From assembly GCA_029207755.1 (NCBI GenBank), contig JARCOQ010000016.1:10340501-10404500 (forward strand): DNA of 64,000 nt. Direction: 5' to 3'. This DNA comes from Chamaea fasciata (Eukaryota > Chordata > Aves > Passeriformes > Sylviidae). Shown here in pieces: positions 1-11,200 of this stretch; the stretch's first letter is position 1; each line of letters begins with the position of its first letter. The translations under genes were made by a program, and so were the position numbers. The notes under the pieces are model-generated. The model saw only the letters and a program-made list of their open reading frames with translations, was not told the origin of the DNA and made no database searches.

Positions 1-632
1 GGCTTGGCGCTCCCTCCCCTGATCCTCGGCATCTGCAGCCCGTGATAGCTGCTGTGTGCAGCCAGCCGGGCACGGCCAGCCGCGGAAGGGAGGGCTCCAG
101 GGGACAGCCAGAAGGGGCCTTTGATCCCTCTAATCAATTCTGGTTTAAAATGTACTGAGGAGTTAAGAATGAGGAGGGAAGCTGGGGCTGCTTTGATGTG
201 TGTGAGTGGATGGATGCAGACAAGAGGCTGCACAGAGGGCAGAGATTCGGGATGCAACAAAGGTTGGAGGCAAGGAGCTGGGGCAGCAGGGGCTGAGGAG
301 TGCTGGTGGGGATGGACACACTGGTGCTCCCACAGCAGCTGGGGGCACTGGGACAGTGCAGGAGCTGCCAAGTGCCTGCTCAGTGGTGCCCAGGGGTGTT
401 TGCTCTCTGCAGAGGGCTCGGACACCACACCACAGCCCCGGCTGCTCCGTGCCCGTGGCAGTCTCTGGGGCCACTTGAGCCAGGACACTGGGACCAGACA
501 TGGGGCTGTGATGGGCATGAACCAGCTGAGTTTGCCACTGGGCATGACTGTTACTTAGTGGGGGACATTTCATGCCCTTCTGAACAGAAACAACCACCCA
601 AACTGGCACCAGAGCTTTTTAAGCTGTAAGGT
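1..632. other. Intergenic, upstream of RBBP6
   Basis: No gene recognised. The overlapping short open frames on both strands have no family signature, no conserved composition and no clear splice context. The segment is moderately GC-rich unique DNA up to the first CR1 fragment. Confidence 0.5.
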
Positions 633-935
633 TGCCCAGCCTGGAGAGCCGAAGGCTCTGAAGAGACCTCAGAGACCCTTTCTGTGTGTAAAGGGACTCC
701 AAGAGAACTGGAAAGGGACTTTTTACACAACAAGGGGGAACGGCTCCAAACTGTTAGATTAGGTATTAGGAAAAAGTCCTACCCTGTGAGAGTGGGCAGG
801 CCCAGGCACAGGGTGCCCAGAGCAGCTGTGGCTGCCCCAGGATGCCTGGCAGTGTCCAAGGCCAGGCTGGACAGGGCTTGGAGCAGCCTGGGACAGTGGA
901 AGGTGTCCCTGCCCAGGGCAGGAGCCGCCGCCGCC
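633..935 (+). mobile_element. CR1 LINE 3' fragment
   Basis: The sense-strand CR1 3' region is recognisable. In order it holds the GAGACCTCAGAGACCC segment, GATTAGGTATTAGGAAAAA, the GCCCAGAGCAGCTGTGGCTGC segment and the GTCCAAGGCCAGGCTGGAC...GGAAGGTGTCCCTGCCC segment. It is 5'-truncated, as is usual for CR1, and it also lacks the terminal ATTCTATG-type repeat, so the 3' end is lost or cut. Avian lineage marker. Confidence 0.85.
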
Positions 936-1004
936 CGTCCCTATCCCGGTGCTCAAATGACCTCTAGTGGCAGGCGGGGACGGGGGCGGCGGGCTCGCTT
1001 TCCT

Positions 1005-1180
1005 TGAAAAAAAATAAATAAACTAAGCTGAAATAAAAAGCAAATTGAGCCTGGCTCCTTGTCTCCCGAGAGAGCAATGGTCAGTTAATTTTCTCTTTTC
1101 TTTCGCCGAGCAATTTAATTAGTGACACGAAATTCACCAAGCAAGGTCACCCTGGTGCTCTCGCACCGAGGGGGATCCGG
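1005..1180. other. AT-rich block, candidate conserved non-coding element
   Basis: Between GC-rich flanks lies an AT-rich stretch. It carries AGCAATGG (SOX-like, about 1072), CAGTTAATTTTC, GCAATTTAATTAG (homeodomain-type TTAATTA) and AAGGTCACC (nuclear-receptor half site, about 1143). The composition and motif density resemble vertebrate conserved non-coding elements. Conservation itself was not tested, so this is inference. Confidence 0.3.
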
Positions 1181-2605
1181 TTAGGAGGTGATGGCCAGCA
1201 GTGTCAGTGACGGTGAGATAACGAGCCAGATCTTCCCAGAGCCTCTGGATTCCCGGGAGGAAGGTGAGATGTGCCCATCAGCAGCGTAATCCCCCTCTGG
1301 GCCCACAATTCGGGCACCAGGAGCGGCAGGCGAGGGGATGCTGTGGGCTCTGCTCGCAGCCCTCCCTGCCAGACCACAGGGCTCCGTGGGCAGTGCCCGA
1401 CCAGAGCTGGGTCCATCTCCTGGCATCCTCCGGGGGTAGGAGCAAAGGAAAACCCTCTGCAGAGGAGATCTTGCTTTAATTTGGGGTCACGGTGCAGGGT
1501 GGGCATTGGGCCTGAGAGGATGGTTCACTGTGGGCTGCTGGAGCCTCAGGTGGGAGCAGCCCTGCTCCAGGACAGGCTCCTTAGGGGACACTGCTGGAGT
1601 CCTCTGGGTGACTTTAGGGCTTCCCAAGTAAATTAGCTCTGATTATTATGGCAGAAGTTCCTTTTACTCTGATAATAACTCTTACACTGTTCACACAGGG
1701 ATGAGCTTGTCCTGCTATACCTCTCCTGATTCATTTGTGATGAGGAATGGGATCTCATCTTCTTTCTGACTCATTGATAGGGTAAATCTTCTCCTCAGTA
1801 CAGGGAGTATTAAAGTCAGGCTGCAGTGGGGCTGTCCAGAGTTGGGACCCTCTGAAAACGGGGTCAGCACCTTCCAGCAGCCCACATGGGTGAGCAGGTC
1901 AGTGGTGTGCTGGAGGCTGTGAGCAAAACCAAGGAGGGAGCAGCTCCCTGGACTCTGGGTAATTACAGGCTGGCTTTGCTTGTTTGCTTCTTTGTTCCTT
2001 ACCTATGACCTAAAAGCAGGTTTCTGGATTTGTCTCAGTGTCCCAGCACAACTCTTTCAGTTTCCCTCAGTTCTGAGTCCCTTGAGCCCCAGGGAGCTGG
2101 CAAACATTCATGGACTGCAAACTGGTAGGAGCTCAGGAAAACCACCAGGCACTCTTAACTAAAACTTAGCTTTAGTCAGTGCCTGCCCACAGCAGCTGGG
2201 GTGGAGTGATGACCCCGGGCTGGGGGAGCACTGTGGATGTTCCAGCAGAACTGGCCCCGTGGGCTCAGCCTCAGCAGGTCCTGAGCTGGGCTGGGAGTGC
2301 GCAGAGCAAGGTGAGTTCCTTTCCTCTTGCAGAGCTCACAGCTGAAGTCACAAAATAGAAACAAGTAGAGTCATTGCTGCTGACAAAACAAACTGGTGAA
2401 GGAAATACAATTCCACACTCTGCCACCTTGTCAGCCTGCTCATCCAGGAGACCTCCCTGTGTGGCTGGGAAGGTGCCAGACCTGATTTGTCCTGCTTGGC
2501 TTTGAAGTTTTGTTTGTTTCTTTTTGTACTGTTCAGTTGTACAACAGGGAAAATTCTGTGTCAGCCTCAGTTCAAGGCTTGAAAATGAATGTCACAGCCT
2601 TAGAT
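1181..2605. other. Intergenic, no gene seen
   Basis: Mixed-composition unique sequence. No exon-like reading frame with splice sites, no RNA gene and no repeat family recognised. A GTGATGA...CTGA pair near 1737-1769 was considered as a C/D box and rejected for spacing. Confidence 0.45.
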
Positions 2606-2607
2606 TA

Positions 2608-2853
2608 CCAGAGGGCAGGGCTGGATGGGATATTGGGAAGGAATTGTTCCTGTGAGGGTGGGGAGGCCCTGGCACAGGTGCCCAGAGAAGCTGTGGCTGC
2701 CCCTGGATCCCTGGTAGTGCCCAAGGCCAGGCTGGATGCTGGGGCTTGGAGCAGCCTGGGACAGTGGAAGGTGCCCCTGCCCATGGCAGGGGGTTAGCAC
2801 TGGATGAGTTTTAAGGTCCTTTCCAACCAAACCGTCCTATTATTCTATGAGTC
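2608..2853 (+). mobile_element. CR1 LINE 3' end
   Basis: Sense CR1 3' terminus. It holds GATGGGATATTGGGAAGGAATT, GTGAGGGTGGGGAGGCCCTGG, CAGAGAAGCTGTGGCTGCCCC and GCCAAGGCCAGGCTGG, then CCCTGCCCATGGCAGGGGGTT. It ends at TTAAGGTCCTTTCCAACC and a degenerate ATTATTCTATGAG terminus. The element is 5'-truncated, as is normal for CR1. Confidence 0.9.
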
Positions 2854-3509
2854 TACAATTCAAGCACTTGTGTATTTGAGAATTAAAACAGCAAAGATCA
2901 AAGCTCAGCCAAAGGTGCTCTGAGCAGCAGAACTGTGCTCAGATAAAACTGCTTATAAATCACTAAAGTACTAAATGAGACGAAGTTCTCATACAGCTCC
3001 CAATAATCCATCATGGCAAAACACTGAAACTCTACGTAACAGCAAATAGTTTGTATATTGATCTTTCTTTAACGAACACGTGAGCATGGCCTAAAAAAGT
3101 GCCAACACATTTTATGTTGTTTTGCAGAAGTTAGAGAACAGTTTACTGCTGAATGTATTTGAAGTGAAAGAGTTCAAAGTTTCAGAACTAATTTAAAGCT
3201 ACAAAAACAGCCCTGGTGCCTCCAGGTGTGCAGGGACCACCAAGCCTCAACACTGCTCTAGTGTTTAATGACTTTCAGAGTAACCCAGCCCCTCCAAAAA
3301 CCACAGGCTATTTCCTTGCCTCATCAGGAAGTTCATGTTTTGTTCTTTAAAGTTATGAATGTGGGTGGCTGAGAACACTTGATGTGACATGAGTGTTTCT
3401 GTCACAGGCAGGAAACAGCCTGGAACATCAGGCCTTTCCTTTGGGCCAGACAGGTTTGTCCAGGGCATGGCAGCATTCCCTAAATCCTGACCTGGTGACA
3501 CATCCTGGA
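2854..3509. other. Intergenic, AT-rich, no gene seen
   Basis: AT-rich unique DNA between two CR1 fragments. No coding or RNA gene recognised. Confidence 0.45.
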
Positions 3510-3740
3510 GTCATGAAATGGTTTGGGTGGGAAGGGACCTTAAAGGACATCCATCCCCTGCCATGGGCAGCGACAACTTCCACCATCCCAGGCTGCTCCA
3601 AGCCCTGTCTAACCTGGTCTTGGGCACTGCCAGGGATCCAGGGGCAGCCACAGCTTCTCTGGGCTCTGTGCCAGGGCCTGCCTACCCTCCCAGGGAAGAT
3701 TTCTACCCAATATCCCATCTGACCCTACTCTCCGGCAGTG
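3510..3740 (-). mobile_element. CR1 LINE 3' fragment, minus strand
   Basis: Reverse-complement CR1 3' end. It begins near ATGAAATGGTTTGGGTGGG, then AAGGGACCTTAAAGGACATCC, CCCTGCCATGGGCAG, GCTGCTCCAAGCCC and CCACAGCTTCTCTGGGC, and fades at TTTCTACCCAATATCCCATCTG. It is the same family as the plus-strand copy at 2608, in opposite orientation. Confidence 0.9.
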
Positions 3741-3810
3741 GGAAGCCAGCACCCTCCTGCCCGAGGCTCCTGCTCTGACCCTCACAGCTCAGATGCCCAT
3801 GGCAGGGGCC

Positions 3811-3928
3811 CTTGTCCAGCTCTGTCCCAACGTCCAGCCATGTCCAAAGCCCCTCTTGTCCAGCCGTGTCCCAACCCCCCTGTCCAGCCGTGTCCAAACC
3901 CCCTGTCCAGCCGTGTCCAAAGTCGCAG
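3811..3928. repeat. GTCCAGCC minisatellite, about 22-bp unit
   Basis: About five imperfect tandem copies of a unit like CCTGTCCAGCCGTGTCCAAA. The last three copies are nearly identical, so they look recent. The three open frames seen across it simply read the repeat and are not taken as genes. Confidence 0.85.
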
Positions 3929-3929
3929 C

Positions 3930-4379
3930 CGTACCTCCACAGCTCAAGCCCCGGTCATGGCCAGGCGAGGCCCTTTGGGCTGAAATGTTCCGGCAGCAGC
4001 CAGGCAGGTTCTGCTGGGCACAGGAGCCCCGCCACCCACAGGGTTCACAGATCACAAATTTAGACCGAAATTTTAGATGAGTGTGTTCCAAGGCTTCACT
4101 ATTTTTGTTTGAAAAATTAACTTGTCTTTGGGTTGATTTCTTTGAGACAGCGGTGCGGCAGATGGTGGGCAAAAGGTTTCCTGTTCAAAGGTCTGAGAAT
4201 TAGAAAATAAGTATTTGTAAAGTGAAAGACTCTTGTCTGTAAGTTTCAGTAGATGGGTTAAAAGCAGCAGCAGTGCATAACTTGAAAGAGGTGGGCGTTT
4301 AAGCCCGACATGGTGGCGGTATGAAGCCCAGAGGACGGTGACTATTACGGGGTGCAATGTCAACATTCACCTCAATCCC
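3930..4379. other. Upstream flank of RBBP6 promoter
   Basis: AT-rich to mixed sequence leading into the CpG island. No gene recognised. Transcription of RBBP6 probably starts downstream of here, but the start site cannot be fixed from sequence alone. Confidence 0.4.
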
Positions 4380-4425
4380 GTCCTTTCCCTTCCTGCGGCT
4401 TCGTGAGGGGCGCACACCGCGAGCT

Positions 4426-4440
4426 CCGCTAGGGGGCGCT
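4426..4440 (+). promoter_or_regulatory. CTCF-like site
   Basis: CCGCTAGGGGGCGCT fits the CTCF core (CCNCNAGGNGGCGCT-like) at essentially every informative position. It lies on the upstream edge of the RBBP6 promoter island. Binding is inferred. Confidence 0.55.
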
Positions 4441-4685
4441 CGGGGCCAGGGGGCGGGGCCCGCCGCGCCCACGTGACGTCGTGTCACGCGCGGCGCCGGG
4501 TCACGTGCGGCGTGGTGGACGCGCTTCATCTGCGCATGCACGCGCGGCCCGTGCGGTGTCGGCCGGGAAACCCCTCGGCGCAGCGCTGAGGGCAGGGGCG
4601 GCCGCGGGAGCCGCCATCGGGGCCTAGCGGGGCCGAACCGGGCCGAGCGGGGCCGAGCCTCGAGCGAGCGGGGCGGCGCCGGGCC

Positions 4686-4748
4686 GAGCGGGCCCGAGCC
4701 CGAACCCGAACCGAGCGGGCCCGAGCCCGAACCCGAACCGAGCGGGGC
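4686..4748 (+). repeat. 27-bp GC-rich tandem repeat in RBBP6 5' UTR
   Basis: Two perfect copies of a 27-bp unit starting GAGCGGGCCCGAGCCCGAAC (4686 and 4713), followed by a partial third at 4740. They sit within a wider field (about 4620-4830) of degenerate GGGCCGAGCG repeats. It would be transcribed as 5' UTR and can form G/C-rich structure. Confidence 0.85.
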
Positions 4749-5088
4749 CGAGTCCTAGTCGAGCCCAAAGCGAGCGAGGCCGGAGTCGAGTCGAGGCCGA
4801 GCCGAGCGGGGCCCAGCCCGGGCCGAGCGGGGCCCAGAGCAGCAGCCGGGCGGGCGCGCCGCGCTCCCCCAGGGCCGCGGTCGTTGCGGGGCGGGGGCCG
4901 CGGGCTCGCCACGATGGAGACCTGAGGCCTCGCCAGCCCCCAGCCCTGAGGCCGCGGCCCGGCCATGGCGCAGCGCCGCGGGCTCTGAGCGCCGCCCGCC
5001 GCCCCAGCGCCGCCGCCCCGGGCCCCGCGGGCCCTGCCCGACCCCCGCGGCCCCGCCGCGCCAGAGCGGGCGCCGCCCGCGCCCCGCC

Positions 5089-5254
5089 ATGTCGTGCGTG
5101 CATTACAAGTTCTCCTCCAAGCTCAACTATGACACGGTCACCTTCGACGGGCTGCACATCTCCCTGAGCGACCTGAAGCGCCAGATCATGGGCCGGGAGA
5201 AGCTGAAGGCGGCCGACTGCGACCTGCAGATCACCAACGCGCAGACCAAAGAAG
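5089..5254 (+). CDS. RBBP6: RBBP6 exon 1 coding part
   Basis: Encodes MSCVHYKFSSKLNYDTVTF onward through ITNAQTKE, the first two thirds of the DWNN domain. The donor is GAAG|GTGCGT at 5255, phase 1. It lies inside the CpG island. Confidence 0.97.
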
Positions 5255-8200
5255 GTGCGTGGGGCTGGGGGGCAGCGCTGGCCGAGCCGTGGCCGCCGGG
5301 GGCTCGGAGCTGCTCCTTTGTGGCCGCTGCTCCCACAACACGCGAGCGCGGGTCCGTGTGCCGCGGGGCTACATGAGTTTTGGGTTCCTGGAGTTGTAGG
5401 TAAAATGGGGGGCGGAGGATGTCTTTACCGTAACAAACCTGCCAGCTTGCTTTGAAATCTGGCCGGGAAATGTGGAGGTTATGGGAATATAGCACATGGC
5501 TCATTTGAATGGGGGGTAAAGTGTGTTTGATGAGTGAACTTCGTTTCATTGAAAGCAAGTGCCCATTGCAGTAATCGCTTTGAAGCAACAATTTGTATCG
5601 AGTGTATGAGTGTTACAGTTTCTGCAGAGCTTTAAAGCCTCTTGCGCAGTCAGCGTTCTGTGTTGAAAAATTACTCCTGCGAATTCCTAGTTATTGTCAG
5701 TTTTCCAAACAAAAGACACATAATTTAGATACTACTGAGCATCATTTCATCGTTCTTGTCTAATTCATTTCTTTTCTTCTTGGAACTTAGTGTTTGCTGT
5801 ATCAGGGCAGTCTGGAATTTTTATGGCAGAACATTTATAGTGAATATATGTAAGAAATATTCTTTGGAAAGTCATAAATTCGCTTAAATCTAATAAATAG
5901 TGCTTGATTCGGCGGTGTGAATATGGGCTTGTGTTACTATGATGCTTCAGTTTGGTAATCTGCCATCCTGATAAGTTTGGATGTGATTAAAGGCTTCAGA
6001 GTGTGACTTTTCAGAAATAAAAAGAATTGTGTGTTCATTCCTGCAGCGTTAAACCTTTTTTATTTTCCCCCACCGTGGTTCTGTGTCTAAATAGAACTTT
6101 TCTTTACCATGTGCACTGGTGGGTTTTTTTTCTCTTTCAGTGTTGTGTGTTGAAGTTTAAACAGAATGCTCTGTAACTTCAGCCCTGACCTTCGGAGGGG
6201 ATGGATGTTGAGCATTTGTTTACCTACAGATATTTAAATTATTTCAAGGAGAGTGTGAGGAGATTTCCCAGTGCAGCGTTAGGGGCGCAGGGAATGCTGT
6301 TTTGTGATGAACGCAGGTAGAGACACAGCTCGGAAGTCTCGGGTTTTTACCAGTATTGAATGAAGGTGTGGAAAGGCTTTGAGGGCCGGGTTTGGGTTGC
6401 TGTGAGGAGATCCCCGCGGTGTCCGGGGCTCCCGGGATGTCCCCGGGGCTGTGGGGATAGAGCCTGGGCCGGAGCCCCCCACGGGCACTGAGCGGCGCCT
6501 TTGGAATAGACCAGACACGGAGTTTGTTGGAGCGGGTGAACACAAAGCAAAGCTGTTCAGAGAAAATGATACTGGTAAATGTCATCTCGTAAGGAATTAT
6601 TGCTGCATCCCTGGGATGGGTTTACCGGGGTGTTACTTTGTTTTCATACATAACCAGAGCCCAGAGAAGGAGAAGTGCCTCACTGGAAGCTGTTAAATGT
6701 GGTGGTGCCTCAAGGTGAAGGTAAAAAAGGATTGTCCTGGCTCCTACAGGCAGGTTGTGTTGTGCTTTAACCTCTGCAAAACGAGTATTAAGTTATAAAC
6801 ATATAGCCACGTAAAATGCATAATTTAAAATTCTGTATTAGTGACACAGATGCTTATTGAACCTTTCCTAAGGGTGTTTTCCATGTGAAAAGGCAAAAAT
6901 CCCTCTGTGCTTTGCAGAGCATAGATAGAGAACGTATTTCCAAAATTTATGTCTGTCAGATCTTTGGTTTATATGCATAAATGTAAATCTCAGGTTTTAT
7001 TAATCAGATGTAGATGCTTTAATTAACCTGCAGAAATAAAAATAACAACTAGACTGGGATATTCTGCCTAAGTGGGATGTTAGGAGTTCTTACATGTGGA
7101 CATAAGTGCTGGGTTTTTATAACTTTGTCTATTCAGGAGTCCTGAGTAAATGTTAAAATGATATTTGGAAAGAACAAAGTGAGCCATGAGTGGAGATGTG
7201 CTGGATATTCAGATTGTTCCTAGATCCTGGAGGCTTTTACAGTTCTGGAGCTGTTACTTTTCCTAATGGAAAGCTGGTAATAGAAGAATTGTTAATCTAG
7301 GCTAAAAGTACAAAGGATTTTAAATATCAGTGGGAAAAAAGGATCTGCTGGATTGTGTAAGATTCTGGGATGCAGAGTGGGTGGGTGGGACCTGTTTTGT
7401 GTAGGGGTTCCTCTTCCATGCTATGGAGGCATGTTCTCCAAAGCCTGCACTCAAGAGTGGTGCCTTTAAACTTGCCTCCATTTCACTGGATCTGGATTTT
7501 TTACCTGTCTTCTGCACCAGGTGTCCCCAGAACATTGTGGGAGAGCTGCAAGCTCCACAGCTGAGGTTTCCTGAGTACTCTTGCCTGCACTGTGACATCC
7601 TGAAACAGAACACGTGGGAAATGTGCCATACTTACAGGGCAAAACACACAGAAAATAACCCCAAAAGTTGGCTCTGAGCTGGTGTGGGCTGGCTTTAAGG
7701 CAGGATGGTGCTCAGGCACTGCAGCCCCAGCTGACACCACAGCACAGCCAGCAGGGCCTTAAGGCAGGCCCGGGTGTGTGATGGGATTAGTGACTGGGAG
7801 CAGGGTGGATTTGATTGACTCATCCCTCCAGAGCAGTGCAGGGCCTTGTGGGGCACAGGGCGCTGGGGATTCCCTGGCCTCCTGGGCCAGCCTGTTCCAG
7901 AAGTGATGATCTGCTTGCTGTGGATGAGATCAGGGATTCGTGTTCTGGGGGAAGCAGAAAATCCAACAGAACTGGCCCAGTCTGGTACTCGGGAAGTTTC
8001 AAGGCAGCTACAGCAATGGCTTGTCCCAAAGTGAGCAGTGGTGGTGATGAGAACAGAGTTAAATCCTGTCTAGGGTGAAAACGTGTGTCCAGGGAGTCCC
8101 TGTGCTGTGGTGGGGACAGCCTGGTGTGTTGGCAGGCATTGCAGCCCTTCCCTGCGCATCCCTCCCCCAGCAGCTGCCTGGCACACCCAGGCTTGCCTCC

Positions 8201-11200
8201 CAAGGACTCCTGCTGAGTTCTGTGCTTCACCTGGTGAAAAAACCTCTCAGAGTGCTCAGAGCTGCTGGGGCAATGTTGTCAGATGAAACAGTGGATAAAA
8301 GCAGGACAGGAAATAACGTGGGAACTTCTGTCAGTAACTTGTTCGTAACATACATTAACACAATTATTAAAGCTAGCAGAAGTTCTTAAAATAGATAAAT
8401 TAACAAGTGGAAGTTTTAAATTGCTCATGCAGTGTGAAGCAGCATAAACTTGCCAGCACATCAGAGCTCCTTGCACTTAACTGTAGGAAAGCTGTGGACA
8501 CTGATGCAGTGGTTGATGTCACATTTCTGTGTCAGTGTGAGGCAGCAGTCAGGGTAGCTGCTGTTAACTAATTTGCCTCCATTCATGCCTTGAAATACTT
8601 CTTTCTCTGGACTCCTTCAAGGTACTATTTTCTTGTAGCATAAATAGCAAGTTTTAGACTGTTCTGTCTCTTCTGCTCTTGCCTTTAATACCCAGATATT
8701 TCTTTGTATTTGGAGGCATTTTAGGTTAGTTGGGTAGTTTTAATCACAGCTCAGGTTGACAAATTCCAGTAGCCACTTCCCAGCCATCTCTGGAGGCAAA
8801 ACAAGTTTGTGTCCCTGGGAGTGGGAATGAGCAGTGCTGCTGCCTCTAGCTTTGAGCATTTCTGTTAGAGCTCTGCTTGGACAAGTGAGAGCAGTGGCTG
8901 TGTGGAGCTGGGCTCACTGCTCACCATGAGGTGTGCAGTCGTGGAGGGACAGTGGCAGGGCTCTGCAGGCCCTGGGGTGTGTGAGTCTGTGCCCATGAGG
9001 AGCATGTTCCTGTTGGGAGGTGCCAGTTTAATCTGAAAACCTTTTTGTGAAGCCACTGTTGCTGATCTTGTATCTCTGAAATCACACTCCAGTGCTTTGT
9101 GATCTGGACCAGAAAGGAATAACACTTCTGTTTGGCTCTGGTCCACGAGCAGAAACAGCTGCTCTGGTTCTAGAATTGCAGCTGGCACCATCCTGCAGGT
9201 GTTTGTCTCGGCCTCAGCGCTGCTGGAGCTCCTTGTCCGTCAGAAAGTCCCAGTGCAGTGTCTCCTGACAGGGGCTGTGTGAGGAGCAGAGCTGCAGGGC
9301 TTGTGTCAGCATGTGACTTCTGTAAGAGCTGCTGTTTCTGTCACTGCTGCTCCTTTCACCACAGTTTTAAACTGCTCTGCAGTCCACGGGAGTCTCACTG
9401 TTTGGTTCCCTGGGGGGAAGATCAGGAATTAGTTTCAGCTAAATGATTTCTCAGTTTTCTGAAGAAATGTTCTGTTAGTTGTAAGAAGAAGTAAAATTTT
9501 AATTTCATGGTTGAAGTGATGTCTTCTGCTAGGTATGTTTTGGTTTAAGGGAGGTTCCTGCCTGTAGGAATAATATACTGAAAAATGGAGCATAAATTGT
9601 GAGAATCTTGTATTTTGTGTGTGATCACTGAGCAAACTCATCCTGACAGAGCCTGACTAGGTACACAGCAGCTCTGGGTTTCAGAGCAGTGTTCTGATTC
9701 AGTCTGCAAAGGGGAGGGATTGGAATAACTAACACTGCAGGCACATCACAGGGGAGGACTGCTCATGGTGCTTTACAGTGTTTAATCGTGTCCAGACTGT
9801 GTAAGTTCTGTATGAAAACCATTCTTCTGGAGAGGGCTTTGCATTTTAGGCTTATTCAAAGCGTGTCTGAGAGTTGGGTTTTTTTTTGGGCCTTGTGTAA
9901 AAGGTCAGGGGGCTTTTCTTCTCTTCGGACACCCAGCCCAGTACAGGCCAAGGCAGGGCAGAGAAAACTCTACAGAAAGTGAGTGGAAAGAACTTGTATC
10001 CCTTTGGTTAGTTCAGACTGGATGGTGAACTTAAGGGGGAGGTACCACTTCAGTTTGAGCCACTTCTGTCCTACTTGTGAAGGCAGGCTCAGAAACCCCC
10101 AGGTTTTTGTGCTCCAAACTGCAATGCTGCCAGTTTCAGTTGCATTTCTGTCAGGCCTTGAGCAGCTGCCCAGCCTGGCTGAGGATGGGGCAGCTCCAGG
10201 CACAGAGCTGGTGGTTCTGCTGTTCTGCCAGGCCTGAGCAGGGCAGCACAGGGGACTCAGGGGTACTTAACGCACTGGAGGCACTGGTGCAGAGTTTCCC
10301 TGCTTTAACTGGTGCCTGGTTTGTTCAGGACCAGCAGTCACAGACTTCAGTCTGCTTTATGCAGGTGAGGCTTGGCTTTGGTTTGTTTTTCTCCAGAGAT
10401 CTCTTGGTTTCATAGCCAGTCAGAAGCAAAACCAGCTTAAAACAGATCAGGGAAAAACCTCATGCATTATCAGACTCTACTTTAGTGTAATTTGAAACTA
10501 TTTTGCTCTTGGCATTCAAACTAACTTCAAGAACTGAAAATTATTTTGCTGCTTGTGTTTGATAATCAAACCTGAAGATTCCTTGACAGGTGCTGTTGGT
10601 GTGTTGAGAGGATGAAAGCCTGGTGTTATGTATAAAATTTTGCTTTTAGATCTGTAAAGGGATTCTCCAAAGTGCTCTGTAATTACATATTAAATACATT
10701 GTTACAAATTGACTAATGTTTTTTTCTGTATTGTTGTTGTTCCCAGAATACACGGATGACAGTGCTCTGATTCCCAAGAACTCCTCGGTGATTGTGAGGA
10801 GAATCCCCATTGGAGGAGTGAAAGCGACCAGCAAAACATACGTGATGTAAGTTGTGCAGCCCTCCTGTCCTGTGGGGGGTCACTGCCCCCTGTCACTGAC
10901 AGCCCCTGCATGGGCTCTGGGGTTGGGACTTGCCCCTTAAAGCTGCTGCCGCTGTTTTTTGTCAGGGGTAGATTTCAGTGTGTCTGTCCCAAAGGAGACT
11001 TGGATTTTGGTGTTCTGACACCAACAGTGGGAACTTTGGAGATAATTCTGTTGAGTTTGGTTTGGGGTTTATTTTTCTGAGATTCAAGGGCAGATCCTTT
11101 TTCCTCTGCATGGGGAGATTCCTTATTATATGTGTCTGCCTTTTTAACAAAGACAGATTCACATTGCAGTGTAAACTTACTGTTTGTTCCTGTCTCAGAA

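Larger units (their letters stand above)
4380..5088 (+). promoter_or_regulatory. RBBP6: RBBP6 CpG-island promoter and 5' UTR
   Basis: CpG-dense, TATA-less sequence immediately 5' of the RBBP6 start codon. Motifs visible in order are a CTCF-like CCGCTAGGGGGCGCT (4426-4440), a GC box GGGGCGGGGCC (about 4450), CACGTGAC overlapping TGACGTC (USF E-box plus CRE-like, 4470-4480), TCACGTG (4501-4507) and an NRF1-like TGCGCATGCAC (4531-4541). This set is typical of housekeeping promoters. The human gene has a long GC-rich 5' UTR, so the start site is probably near 4500-4620, which is inference. The island extends through exon 1 to about 5350. Confidence 0.75.

Noticed and set aside
1736..1785. GTGATGA...CTGA resembling a C/D-box snoRNA
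   Set aside because: The boxes are too close together, no terminal stem is visible and it is not within a host-gene intron.
4526..5157. Long minus-strand frames opposite the RBBP6 promoter and exon 1
   Set aside because: They mirror the GC-rich 5' UTR repeats (GPARPG-type peptides). No evidence of an antisense gene.
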